Position numbers and translations under genes: made by a program. The notes under the pieces are model-generated. The model worked only from the letters and a program-made list of their open reading frames with translations. It searched no databases and was not told the DNA's origin. From CAZOWM01 sp964583615 (GTDB lineage Bacteria; Spirochaetota; B62-G9; DRHN01), in contig CAZOWM010000032.1 in NCBI GenBank assembly GCA_964583615.1, positions 1 through 39,991 of the forward strand: a DNA stretch of 39,991 nucleotides, given 5' to 3'. Below, piece after piece: positions 32,149 through 39,991 of this stretch (the stretch's first letter is position 1; the number at the start of each line of letters is the position of its first letter).

Positions 32149-33048
32149 TCAGGCTTTACGAAAGACGGCTTCAACCCACCGATGAGCGGAATCGATTGAG
32201 CTTACATCCACAGCGTCAAAACCTGCCCACCAGACCTCTGAGTGAGTGTAGGTTAAACCGGGCTTCATCATGAAAAGGGGAGAGAGGGTCTCGATCTCGT
32301 AGAAATCCTTTGAAGTATACACCTCAAAAGAACACCCCCCGTCAGGATAAAAAGCGGACTCGATGAAGTCAGCGCATTTAATAAAAGAGACATCTCCTGC
32401 GCGATACAGGGCGAAACCCCGGCGGTTCGCGAACCCCACCTTGCCGGTTTCACCGCTCGGTCTGACCACGAAGAACTCGTCGGTCGGGCACCACTGTTCT
32501 GATCCTACTGCAGTCCTGCTTCCAAGCCAGCTTCTCCAGTATTTCATATCCTTTACGTTCCACTCCGAGATCTCGCCCCAGGGCAGAAAGATCTCGCTTC
32601 CGTCGTGAGGGGTTACACAAGTCAGCGCCCACAGCCCGGCAGAGAAGAGATGCGTGCCTTCGTTTTTCACTGCAAAGGTAATGTGAAATGAACAGGGGAG
32701 AACACGGATGTCGATTGTTTTCCTCAGTTTCGTATTTGGATCGACCGGGCCCCGGATGAGAACTCTTTCGTCTTCTATAAGCGTTTCCGATCGGCTGTTG
32801 TCAGGGGAGTAGGTCAGATCTGACTCCGGTGAAATCCACAAGCGCGTGCCGCCGTATACTCGCCAGGTCCCCGACTCTTTCGCCTTTCGGCTGAAGTCCT
32901 GCTCATTGACATAGAAGATGTTGTCGCCTTTTTCGGGCCTGAAGCTGATGATTCTCGGGCCAACCTCAGTGATCACGATAAGCTCATCTCCCTTTTGGTT
33001 TGTGACTTTCAGTGCATCGAAATCCATAAATGTAGACTTCTCAACCAT
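32149..33048 (-). CDS. DUF4380-like protein, mutarotase-like fold
   Basis: The product has 299 residues from ATG 33048, which follows GGAGGCTGCACAC; the frame to 33111 is less likely. Beta-rich, with VGPRIISFRPEKGDNIFYVN near the start, WRVYGGTRLWISPES, then ALTCVTPHDGSEIFLPWGE. This resembles the DUF4380/galactose-mutarotase-like superfamily, where a large sugar-binding beta-sandwich is found. No catalytic residues can be assigned with certainty. No signal peptide is evident, so it is probably cytoplasmic. Confidence 0.65.
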   Translation of the reverse strand: MVEKSTFMDFDALKVTNQKGDELIVITEVGPRIISFRPEKGDNIFYVNEQDFSRKAKESGTWRVYGGTRLWISPESDLTYSPDNSRSETLIEDERVLIRGPVDPNTKLRKTIDIRVLPCSFHITFAVKNEGTHLFSAGLWALTCVTPHDGSEIFLPWGEISEWNVKDMKYWRSWLGSRTAVGSEQWCPTDEFFVVRPSGETGKVGFANRRGFALYRAGDVSFIKCADFIESAFYPDGGCSFEVYTSKDFYEIETLSPLFMMKPGLTYTHSEVWWAGFDAVDVSSIDSAHRWVEAVFRKA

Positions 33049-33279
33049 GTGTGCAGCCTCCGTGCGAGGATAGTAATATCTGATTTTATATCCCTGTGGG
33101 TGAAATAGCAATCAAAAACTTCCGGTTGTCCACCTGGAGGCTTTTCAGCCGTGTTTTACTTCTTTCGCTCAGACCTTGCGATAAATGGCACCGACTTTTC
33201 ACCCTCCCCCAAACCACAGGAATCGTTTTGTATTTTTTTCATAGTATGTGCGCACATCGTCCTTCATCGATAGATCCTT

Positions 33280-34917
33280 TTACGGAACTTCGTGGGAAAT
33301 CGCAGTGAGAAAATCGAAAAGGAATGTTTCAAGGCCGGGGTGCGGCGGTTCTTGAAAGGGAATAAAGCCTTGTGTATAGCCCATTCCCTCGAATCGGCGG
33401 AGAAAGTTTTTATTTCTACTGATAAGATGTATGGGAACTGAAAGCGGCTGGCCCCGCTCGGTGACGGGATACTTTGGCTGATGGTCACCGACAATGATTG
33501 CCAGCGCTTCATCGTGGATAAAACGGTTGAGGTATTCCGTGATGACAGTGAGCACGTATGAAATCGCAGCAGTATATCCTTCTGTATACTGTTTTCCCGA
33601 AAACCATGTGTTTTCAAATAAAAAATTCTTGGTTTCATAATAGATGGAGCCGTCGCCGATCTCTGTCCAGTCCTCTATGTAACTGGGTATCTTGTTGAAG
33701 GGAGCGTGACTGCTGACGAGAAGATACTGGATGAAAAACGGCTCTTCACGTCTCTGTAGGATATGTGTATGTATATTGTGGATGCAAAACTGATCGGGGG
33801 CAGGTACAAAGGAAAACTCCGGCCCCTGGTAGTGAAAGTCCTTGGCATACATATACCGGTCAAAACCGTAAAAACGCTCACCCTCAGGCCATTCACGGAG
33901 TGTGCCGGGCGCGGAAAGTATGGTGAAATATCCCGCGTCATTGAGCAAGGAGACAAGAGTCTGCGTATCGGATTCGAGGAGATGGTCATATTCCACCTGT
34001 GAGCCGATTCTGACTCCTGTGAGGAGTGTGGAGTCCGCTATCCATGAGTATCCACCGATTACCGGTGATCCCAAGAATTTTGAAATAATTCCGTATCCAT
34101 TGTCTTGGAGTTTTTTCTGCAGTCGAAGGAAGATTGGCTTGAGGATATCGACGTGTTCTTTTTTTGCAAACGCCGTGTACCCGTAGGATTCTACGATGAA
34201 CAGAAAGATGTTATTGTCCTTTAAGCCGGGAAATACGTGGTCCTCCGGAGCTTCGATTTGTGCGCCGTGCTCCGGGTGCGGTGTTTCATGAGTTATGTCT
34301 GTTTTCTCGCCGCCGGGAGGTGTCGGGACACCGAACTGTGTTACGATGTTGTCCACATACGGTTCTTTCAGGCCGAATAATCCTGAAAATACTATAAAGA
34401 ATCCCGTAACCGTGGAGAGGAGGATGAAACGATGTTTCGACCGCGTTATGCTTTTTGAAATGGCCGAAAGAAGAAAATAGAATGCCGTGAAAAAAACCGC
34501 GACGATCATACAGAGAAGCAGAAAGTATCCCGCCTGCACAACAGCGGAACCGGAGTCACTGACGAGTCTTAGCACCTCCCGGAAAAACAGGAGGTCCATC
34601 AGCGGATAGAATCCTCTCCTATACATATGACGGGTGACGGTTTCACCCAAAGTAAAGATAAAATAGAGTGTGAGAATAAAACTCAAAGAAAAGTAAAAGA
34701 GTTTTTCCCTGCGTTTTCTCACAAAGGTTACAGCCAGAAGCAGAGCGAGTACACCAAGTGTTTCAGGAGCAATTTTGAGGAGGTGTAAAAAATCGAACTC
34801 CGGAAGCCAATCATAAAAAGTGATGAGCGTGTTGAGTATAAACACGCAGCAAACGATCAGGAATGCTCTGCTAAAAGTCTTTGATAAGTCTTGGTGTATG
34901 TTGAACTTTTTTCCCAT
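33280..34917 (-). CDS. LtaS-like sulfatase-superfamily membrane protein
   Basis: The 545-residue product has about five transmembrane segments in the first 190 residues and a C-terminal catalytic domain outside the membrane. FLFIVESYGYTAF begins the domain (acidic metal ligand), GGYSWIADSTLLTG contains a candidate nucleophile Ser or Thr, and GDHQP near 470 is the metal-binding motif of this superfamily. Such enzymes transfer phosphoglycerol or phosphoethanolamine to lipids or glycans in the periplasm. The substrate cannot be read. No strong ribosome site precedes ATG 34917. Confidence 0.8.
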   Translation of the reverse strand: MGKKFNIHQDLSKTFSRAFLIVCCVFILNTLITFYDWLPEFDFLHLLKIAPETLGVLALLLAVTFVRKRREKLFYFSLSFILTLYFIFTLGETVTRHMYRRGFYPLMDLLFFREVLRLVSDSGSAVVQAGYFLLLCMIVAVFFTAFYFLLSAISKSITRSKHRFILLSTVTGFFIVFSGLFGLKEPYVDNIVTQFGVPTPPGGEKTDITHETPHPEHGAQIEAPEDHVFPGLKDNNIFLFIVESYGYTAFAKKEHVDILKPIFLRLQKKLQDNGYGIISKFLGSPVIGGYSWIADSTLLTGVRIGSQVEYDHLLESDTQTLVSLLNDAGYFTILSAPGTLREWPEGERFYGFDRYMYAKDFHYQGPEFSFVPAPDQFCIHNIHTHILQRREEPFFIQYLLVSSHAPFNKIPSYIEDWTEIGDGSIYYETKNFLFENTWFSGKQYTEGYTAAISYVLTVITEYLNRFIHDEALAIIVGDHQPKYPVTERGQPLSVPIHLISRNKNFLRRFEGMGYTQGFIPFQEPPHPGLETFLFDFLTAISHEVP

Positions 34918-34946
34918 TTTTCAGGTGAACGACATCATCTGGGTTT

Positions 34947-35124
34947 TTATGCCTCCCCCATGTTCACATTCAGTTTAAAAGACGGCGCTTGTGCGAGATG
35001 TTTCTTCACCGAGCACAGTTCTGCAGCGGCCTTCAACGCCGTTCTTGACAGACTGATCCGTGTTTATTGTAAAACCCTTGTGCTCTGCATCGACCCTTTT
35101 CCCACCGGGAAAAGTTACACGCAT
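34947..35124 (-). pseudogene. OsmC-family protein with internal deletion and frameshift
   Basis: From ATG 35124 the frame reads MRVTFPGGKRVDAEHKGFTI and NTDQSVKNG, the canonical OsmC opening. One frame further on, the sequence continues SLSRTALKAAAELCSVKKHL, then AQAPSFKLNVNMGEA and a stop at 34947, the usual OsmC C-terminus. The middle 70-80 residues, including the first redox Cys, are missing, and the join is out of frame. The product cannot be a peroxidase. An AGGAG lies 12 bases before the ATG. Confidence 0.75.
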
Positions 35125-35191
35125 GTCTATTTCAATCTCCTTGTCTTGAATGTTCTTACAGGGTTAACAGTAGCGCGCTCGTAATTTTCGA

Positions 35192-36160
35192 TCAAGTATT
35201 AATTGGTCCGGTTGAGACACGTCCGTTTTTGATGAGCCAGATTACCGCCTCTCGGACAGCCTCGAGTGAGCTGTATCCGGGATGGTAACCGAGGAGGCGT
35301 TTCGCCTTTTCGATACTCATGCATGGACTATGCGCGATATGATCCCAGCTGTATTCGGCATCCTCCGCAGCGACTGATTTTCGCCACTGCCCCCACGGCA
35401 GAAACTGAAGAATTGCCTTTTTGCCGAACCACCCGGCGACTGCTTCGGCATACCCCCGCAGTGTGATGGCGGCCTCCGATACAGCGTGGAAGCTTTCCCC
35501 CGTTGCACTTCTCCAGTTTTCCATGGCTTTGATGAAAACTTTTGCAACGTCGTCTGCGTGGACATGGTGCACTGTTTCCAGTCCCAGGTTGGGGAGTATG
35601 AGCGGCTCGCCGCGTGCGAGCGTTTCAAACACCGCGGGGTTGAAATTACCCGCAGGATTCACTGGTGCCCAGCCCGGCCCCACTATATGTCCGGGGTGTA
35701 TGACAGTTGCGGGAAATCCGCTTTTACGGGCCTCTTCGAGAAGGATCGATTCAATTTTCTCCTTTTTTATTCCGTAGGCGCCGAACGGATGTTTCGGCTG
35801 CTCCTCCTTGGTCGGAACCAGCACGCTGTAACCGTGAACCCAGATCGTGCAGCAGGTGATAAGATGCTGGATATGTCCCCTGAGTGCCTGAAGGAGGTGA
35901 CGGGCGCTTTCAGGCTTGAAACAGATCATGTCGATCACGATGTCAGGATTCAGGTTTACGATCTTTTCTCCGAAAGTACCTCCCTTTTCCTCCTCAGCCC
36001 TGTCGAGTGAGACCTGTTCAACACTCTCCCATGAAGGGTCAGGATGATAGGGTTTTCTTTTTCCCCGTGAAATATTTATCACGGTGTGTCCCTTTTCCAC
36101 GAGACGGGGCACGAGGTATGTTCCTACGTGGCCGCTTCCGCCTATTACGATTATTCGCAT
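35192..36160 (-). CDS. NAD-dependent epimerase/dehydratase
   Basis: This 322-residue extended short-chain dehydrogenase has the nucleotide motif GGSGHVGTYL at 7-16, CFKPESARHL, a YGIKKEKIE segment holding the Tyr-x3-Lys pair, and HPGHIVGPGWAP leading into the substrate domain. The HVHADDVAKVF segment is a usual interface motif. It differs in sequence from the gap-split epimerase at 4248. AAGGAGATCACGCAG before ATG 36160 supports the start. The substrate is not readable; relatives act on nucleotide sugars. Confidence 0.85.
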   Translation of the reverse strand: MRIIVIGGSGHVGTYLVPRLVEKGHTVINISRGKRKPYHPDPSWESVEQVSLDRAEEEKGGTFGEKIVNLNPDIVIDMICFKPESARHLLQALRGHIQHLITCCTIWVHGYSVLVPTKEEQPKHPFGAYGIKKEKIESILLEEARKSGFPATVIHPGHIVGPGWAPVNPAGNFNPAVFETLARGEPLILPNLGLETVHHVHADDVAKVFIKAMENWRSATGESFHAVSEAAITLRGYAEAVAGWFGKKAILQFLPWGQWRKSVAAEDAEYSWDHIAHSPCMSIEKAKRLLGYHPGYSSLEAVREAVIWLIKNGRVSTGPINT

Positions 36161-36196
36161 CTGCGTGATCTCCTTTCTCTGTGAACTCGGCTTCGT

Positions 36197-36399
36197 CTAT
36201 TCATGGATATACGATCTTACCTTCAAAAGTTCGAGCATTCTGTCTTCACACGTTGTCGGGAGCGTGCAGGAAAAGTTTTCGCATACGTAGACCGCCGCTT
36301 TTTCCTGATTTGCAAAAAATCTTTTATGTAGGGTACGATACGATCGAGCTCTCCTTTCTGTTGTTCACCTACACGGAGCAGAACAACCTTCAAGAGCAT
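36197..36399 (-). pseudogene. C-terminal remnant of a YyaL-like thioredoxin-domain protein
   Basis: One frame reads LLKVVLLRVGEQQKGELDRI, then VPYIKDF. After a run of six T's near 36313-36318 another frame continues with ANQEKAAVYVCENFSCTLPT and ends at a TAG (36197-36199). Together this is the C-terminal pattern of YyaL/DUF255 proteins (AYVCen..C..P). One extra T would restore a single frame. The rest of the gene (about 600 residues) is absent. It may be an assembly error in a homopolymer, but the lost N-terminus marks it as a remnant. Confidence 0.5.
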
Positions 36400-36784
36400 T
36401 TTTGTTCCCTGTTTTTTTCCAGTGTAGAAGAAGGACAAAGAGGTGGTTCGTATACATTGTACAATAGCGAGGAAATCAATCATTGACAATGAATTCGTGG
36501 ACTGTGAATCAGAAACGAAGCTATAAGTGGAAAAATATCAGCAGGATGTTCAAGATGTATCGGTTGGAGAATCCTTAAATCCTGGAGCGTCCAGTATACC
36601 GTAACAGACCATAATAATTGACAAAGATCATAAATAATGTAAAATGGGAAGTCATAAAAGATTTTTCGGGAAGAGGTGGACAATGCATTTCTAAAATCGG
36701 CACTTTTTTTTGGTTTGAATATATGAATACAATTGTAAAGATGATTCCGACGAAGGAGGTTGAATCTTAGGAGTCAATAAGGGT
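36400..36784. other. Intergenic stretch, no gene seen except a promoter
   Basis: These 385 bases hold no open frame with recognisable content. A good promoter pair lies at 36618-36645 (separate entry). The stretch may contain unrecognisable decayed coding sequence, since both sides are remnants. Confidence 0.5.
36618..36645 (+). promoter_or_regulatory. Candidate sigma-70 promoter
   Basis: TTGACA (36618-36623) and TAAAAT (36640-36645) with a 16-base spacer. It faces the mini-ORF at 36785 and the choline-kinase-like gene. Confidence 0.5.
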
Positions 36785-36838
36785 ATGAAGTCGTTGTTCA
36801 CTGTATTTGTACTATGTGCACTGCTGATCGCGCAATGA
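36785..36838 (+). pseudogene. Seventeen-residue signal-peptide-like mini-ORF
   Basis: ATG at 36785 to TGA at 36836-36838 encodes MKSLFTVFVLCALLIAQ, which is a signal peptide without a mature protein. It could be the leftover of a secreted or lipoprotein gene, such as a solute-binding protein, or a short leader peptide. AAGGG directly upstream is too close for a good ribosome site; AGGAG lies 12 bases away. Confidence 0.35.
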
Positions 36839-36889
36839 CGCATTGAATTGAGCGCGGCGGGCAACGAGATTGCTATTCTGGAGGGAAAA

Positions 36890-37813
36890 ATGAATACCGG
36901 GCTGACCGAAGAACGCTGTGTTGAGCTCATTTCGGAACTTGCAGGGCTCGAAATTGAAATCACCGAGATGAAAGGCGGCATTACGAACACCCTGTACAGA
37001 GTCAGAGCTTCAAATGAACACGATTACGTGTTCCGTATATACGGCATGAAAACGGAAATGTTCATCGACCGGGACGCGGAAATGAAGACAATGAAGTCGC
37101 TGGAGCCCTTTGGAGTGTCGCCCAGGGTTGTGCGGTATCTCCCCGAACAGAACATCACGGTCATCGATTTCATAAACGGATATACCTTAAAGAATGCAGA
37201 TTTTTTAAAAGAGGACCTCTGGGAACATATAATCCGTCCCATAAAGATCGTGCACCAAAGCGGAGTGGAAATAACGAAAACCTTCGATCCGATGAACGAA
37301 ATCGAACGCATGTATGGAATATTGCAGGAAATCAATTCTAACTATCCGGAATTCGATATTTCTTGGACTATTCAGGCTTTGAAAAAGATCAATGCAAAAG
37401 CAGGCACGGAAAAAATTGAAATCATTCTGTGTCACAATGATTTGCTTGCGGAGAACTTTCTTTTCACCAACAACAAGGGATACCCTGAGCCGATGTATCT
37501 GATCGACTGGGAATACGCAGGGATGAATACGTATTACTATGAATTCGCTGACATGTTCCAGGAGATTCTTGTGCCATACGACGTGGAAACAAAGTTGCTG
37601 GAAATTTATTGGGAGGGGAAAGACCTGGAATTCCACCGGTACATGACCGATCTCTTCAAGCCTTTTCCGGACATATACTGGTTTCTCTGGAGTCTCATAC
37701 AGCAGAACGTGTCAACCATAGAGTTCGATTACTACAATTACGGGAAAGTCAAGTTCGAGAATGCGCAAAAGAATATCGAATTCATAAAGGATCATTATGG
37801 CATTGCCATGTGA
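36890..37813 (+). CDS. Choline/ethanolamine kinase-like phosphotransferase
   Basis: The product is 307 residues from ATG 36890, decided by GGAGGGAAAA; the frame open to 36848 starts with TTG and lacks a site. The protein has the kinase-like fold: KGGITNTLYRV as the phosphate-binding loop, ILCHNDLLAENFLF as the catalytic Brenner motif (Asp and downstream Asn), and LIDWEYAG as the metal-binding motif. It should phosphorylate choline, ethanolamine or a similar small alcohol. Choline kinases supply phosphocholine for lipids or surface glycans. It is the only intact gene among remnants from 36197 to 39110. Confidence 0.85.
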   Translation: MNTGLTEERCVELISELAGLEIEITEMKGGITNTLYRVRASNEHDYVFRIYGMKTEMFIDRDAEMKTMKSLEPFGVSPRVVRYLPEQNITVIDFINGYTLKNADFLKEDLWEHIIRPIKIVHQSGVEITKTFDPMNEIERMYGILQEINSNYPEFDISWTIQALKKINAKAGTEKIEIILCHNDLLAENFLFTNNKGYPEPMYLIDWEYAGMNTYYYEFADMFQEILVPYDVETKLLEIYWEGKDLEFHRYMTDLFKPFPDIYWFLWSLIQQNVSTIEFDYYNYGKVKFENAQKNIEFIKDHYGIAM

Positions 37814-38009
37814 ACTCTCCTTCCGCTGGGTTTAGGCGGGATCATGCTCGTTCGTGCTCCATCTGAAGCTGAGCTGAAGGAATGTTTCTCATAGAAGCCG
37901 TGCACAGATTAGGTGCTCAGAGATCATTGTTTCTGCTGAAGAATGTGAAAAATGTATTTTCCTTTTTTCCCGCCTTCACAGGAGCGTTACGATTTGATCA
38001 TCACGAGCA

Positions 38010-38102
38010 TCATCTTGAAACGATGGAACCGCTCTGAAAGTCGACAATATCGTGAATACGCAGCGGCTTTCCTTTCATATTGGGTGCGGTTTTTTCAGCC
38101 AT
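38010..38102 (-). pseudogene. Cupin-domain protein, N-terminal remnant
   Basis: ATG 38102 to TGA 38010-38012 encodes 30 residues ending RIHDIVDFQSGSIVSR, the start of a small cupin family in which GSIVSR leads into the first beta strand. GGAGAACACAC gives a good ribosome site. Immediately after the stop, another frame reads DDQIVTLL, perhaps the continuation after a frameshift. The metal-binding His residues are absent, so it is not functional. Confidence 0.5.
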
Positions 38103-38289
38103 GTGTGTTCTCCTCTGTGACAGACATTCCGGCATCCTTTTTCCGCTTTGAGGCAAGGGCAAGCCCTTTCATGCTGTAGACGAGCACATCCTGAAGGTTT
38201 GCCGTTGTTTCGTCTTTGCCGCACACTCTGCGCACCATACATCCGGTGTTCCGTGCGGTTTCCTGACATTGATAGCAAAACATACTCAT
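38095..38289 (-). pseudogene. hcp: Hybrid-cluster protein, N-terminal remnant
   Basis: The 64-residue frame starts MSMFCYQCQETARNTGC and continues VRRVCGKDETTANLQDVLVY, the four-Cys [4Fe-4S] site at the start of hydroxylamine reductase (hybrid-cluster protein, normally about 540 residues). AAGGAGGATCTAC gives it an intact start. After ASKRKKDAGMSVTEEN the homology ends in the ribosome site of the cupin remnant. The domains that hold the hybrid cluster are lost. It lies directly downstream of its usual Fe-S partner, which is also damaged. Confidence 0.85.
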
Positions 38290-38316
38290 GTAGATCCTCC
38301 TTATTTAAGCCTCCTT

Positions 38317-38751
38317 TTATGATATCCACTCTTCGTGCACTATCACGCCCTTTATGCTCACCTGCACGTGCTTGATCAGCACGTAACGAGCCGTCTGAGC
38401 CCGCGCCTGCTTCACGAGCATGAGAAGCCCCGTACAGCAGGGCACTTCCATAGTCACAACAGTGACTGTATTGATCTTGGCGTGGTCGATGAGGGCCTGC
38501 AGTTTTTCGAGATAGATCTCTTTGCCGCTGTCCAGTTTGGGGCATGCAATCAAAAGCACCTTTCCATTGAGAAAGGCCTCGTGAAAGTCTCCTGCAGCAT
38601 AGGCGGTGCAGTCCGCTGCTACAAGGACATCAGAGCCCTTGAACTGAGGAGCAAGAGGCGAGATGAGGTGCAGTTGCGCCGGCCAGTGCTCGAGCCGCGA
38701 TGTTCCTTTTTTTCTCGGCATTTCATCAGGACTCGCGATGTCGAAATGCAC
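38317..38751 (-). pseudogene. Hcp-associated iron-sulfur protein, 5'-truncated
   Basis: The 144-residue frame contains EHWPAQLHLISPLAPQFKGS, VLVAADCTAYAAGDFHEAFL, LIACPKLDSGKEIYLEKLQAL and VEVPCC-type EVPCCTGLL. This is the C-terminal domain of the ferredoxin-like protein usually encoded next to hcp. The N-terminal 4Fe-4S part is missing. The frame starts at a GTG with no ribosome site, next to the truncated ABC permease. The hcp remnant starts 27 bases after its stop. Confidence 0.75.
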
Positions 38752-38753
38752 GG

Positions 38754-39110
38754 GCGCGGGGTATTAATACCGGCATGGTGAAGATTAGCCTTTTCATGGC
38801 CACGTCATTTCTGGCGGGATTCGCCGGTATTATTGATTCCATACGAATCGCATCGGCTTATCCCATCTCAGGTACCGGGTACGAACTCGAGGTCATTGCA
38901 ATGACTGTGGTTGGGGGAACCTCACTGTTTGGCGGGTAAGGCAGGGTTTTGGGGACTGTCATCGGTGTGACCCTGCTTCGTTCGATCCGCAACGGCATCG
39001 TGGTTGTCGGAGTTCCGGGACTCGCCTATAACATATTTGTCGGCGTGATTATTCTCGCTATGATGGCGGTGCATGCCCTCATCGAGAAGAGGACGACAGG
39101 AGGGGATTAA
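38754..39110 (+). pseudogene. RbsC-type sugar ABC permease, 5'-truncated with internal stop
   Basis: The frame GINTGMVKISLFMATSFLAG, then GYELEVIAMTVVGGTSLFGG, an in-frame TAA at 38937-38939, and GRVLGTVIGVTLLRSIRNGI, up to TTGGD and a stop at 39108-39110. This is the C-terminal 115 or so residues of a CUT2 (ribose-type) permease. The upstream two thirds are missing and the internal stop lies where family members have a Gly/Glu/Arg. It is not functional here. The ABC ATPase starts one base after its stop. Confidence 0.85.
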
Positions 39111-39111
39111 A

Positions 39112-39855
39112 ATGGCAGGCGCTCTCGTTTACATGAAAAATATCACGAAGACCTTTGGGAAGGTTCAGGCCCTCGACAATGTGAGCATAAAGGTATATAA
39201 AAAGGAGATCGTGGGCCTTGTTGGAGACAATGGCGCCGGTAAGTCGACGCTCATCAAGATACTGTCCGGAGCGCTCCATGCTGATTCAGGAGAGATATAT
39301 TTCAAGGACAGGCACGTGTCCATAGAGAATACCCGCGATGCGATTCACGTGGGAATAGAAACCATCTACCAGGATGCCGCACTGGTGGGTCAGCTCTCCG
39401 TCGCGCGAAACCTCTTTCTCGGACGCGAGCCGGTCAAGAAAATGGGTTTCTTCAGAAAGATGGACATGGAATACATGAAAGGCGAATCGAACAAGCTCCT
39501 CAAGAATATCGGTCTCAAGAAGATCGATCCTGATTCAGCCATCCTTTCTCTTTCGGGAGGTGAAAGACAGTCCATCGCGATTGCAAGGGCCATGTTCTTT
39601 GAGGCGGAGCTTATCATTCTGGACGAACCGACGAATAATCTGAATGTCCAGGAGTCGCAGAGTGTGCTCAATTTTATGAAGAACACGAAAGAGGCGGGGC
39701 ACTCCAGCGTGTTCATCACGCACAATATCCACCATATCTATCAGGTGGCCGATCGCATCATCGTGCTCAGACACGGGAAAAAGATAGGTGATGTACTCAA
39801 GGGGGAAACATCCATCGACGAAATTACCTCATTTATTACAGGCATGCGAAGTTGA
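39112..39855 (+). CDS. Sugar ABC transporter ATP-binding protein, single domain
   Basis: The product is 247 residues from ATG 39112, which follows AGGAGGGGATTAAA. Walker A GDNGAGKST (38-46), Q-loop TIYQDAAL, signature LSGGERQ, Walker B LIILDEPTNNLN and H-loop FITHN are all present, so the ATPase looks intact. EPTNNL is typical of the single-domain CUT2 ATPases of the FrcA type that serve ribose/fructose-like permeases. Its permease next door is broken, so it must work with another permease or is itself becoming a remnant. Confidence 0.9.
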   Translation: MAGALVYMKNITKTFGKVQALDNVSIKVYKKEIVGLVGDNGAGKSTLIKILSGALHADSGEIYFKDRHVSIENTRDAIHVGIETIYQDAALVGQLSVARNLFLGREPVKKMGFFRKMDMEYMKGESNKLLKNIGLKKIDPDSAILSLSGGERQSIAIARAMFFEAELIILDEPTNNLNVQESQSVLNFMKNTKEAGHSSVFITHNIHHIYQVADRIIVLRHGKKIGDVLKGETSIDEITSFITGMRS

Positions 39856-39923
39856 AATATGACGGCACGAAGATGTATATGGTCTATTCAGATTCATTCA
39901 GCTTATTTTAATATTTCCCATCG

Positions 39924-39991
39924 GTCAACCAGTGAAAAAAGTTGACAGAAATGATAAAAACTTTATAATAACAGTCATCCGAATGACTAAT
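39924..39991 (+). promoter_or_regulatory. Near-consensus promoter with two inverted repeats
   Basis: TTGACA (39942-39947) and TATAAT (39964-39969) with a 16-base spacer are perfect consensus hexamers. GTCAAC/GTTGAC (39924-39929 and 39941-39946) overlaps the -35. AGTCAT/ATGACT (39973-39978 and 39983-39988) lies at the expected transcription start. A gene beyond the right edge is presumably driven by it. Confidence 0.7.

Noticed and set aside
34891..35184. 97-residue plus-strand frame
   Set aside because: It is opposite to the OsmC remnant, which has clear family similarity on the minus strand.

Overview
The window looks like chromosomal DNA from a flagellated spirochaete, probably a free-living or gut relative of Treponema/Spirochaeta. 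The evidence is two tandem FlaA sheath proteins, a FliS chaperone next to two MptE/Maf-like (DUF115) proteins, a bactofilin, and flagellar-type sigma-28 promoter motifs in front of three of these units. The sequence is from a draft assembly: a block of exactly 100 N at 3622-3721 splits an epimerase gene.

Layout. (1) 1-3400: an IS91-type transposase fragment that stops abruptly, followed by an AT-rich island of four small lipoprotein or membrane-protein genes, all on the minus strand, with long AT-rich spacers, inverted repeats and a leader motif shared by two of the genes. (2) 3395-7068, minus strand: a gap-split NAD-dependent epimerase, a large ATP-grasp/FMN-dehydrogenase fusion, and a PaaI thioesterase. 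(3) 7184-10584, plus: etfB, etfA and a GlcD-type FAD dehydrogenase, arranged like an electron-confurcating lactate dehydrogenase operon. (4) 10680-14180: bacterial-type pheT, a Tat-exported Rieske protein, a strong bidirectional terminator and a convergent Hsp20 gene. (5) 14569-20648, plus: a motility-linked block with a GAF-domain protein carrying repeated GGLLxRA motifs, two Maf-like proteins, fliS and a small coiled-coil gene. (6) 20805-25794: polA, coaE, a SPOR-domain protein and lipA. (7) 26011-28765: two flaA genes, a coiled-coil protein and a bactofilin. (8) 28779-36160, minus: two polytopic proteins with LptF/LptG-like 3+3 membrane topology, bioY, a DUF4380-like protein, an LtaS-like sulfatase-superfamily protein and an epimerase. 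(9) 34947-39110: a gene graveyard with remnants of OsmC, a YyaL C-terminus, a cupin, hcp, its partner protein and an RbsC-type permease, interrupted by one intact choline-kinase-like gene. An intact sugar-type ABC ATPase follows, and a near-consensus promoter with two inverted repeats lies at the right edge.

The least explained items are the ATP-grasp/FMN-dehydrogenase fusion with a substituted active-site His, the GGLLxRA protein under a sigma-28-like promoter, the LptF/G-like pair with a large inserted helical region, the cassette-like AT-rich island, and the dense cluster of truncated genes with a head-to-head deletion scar near 38750. No CRISPR array, rRNA, tRNA or clear prophage was seen. 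All calls come from reading the sequence; no database search was run.
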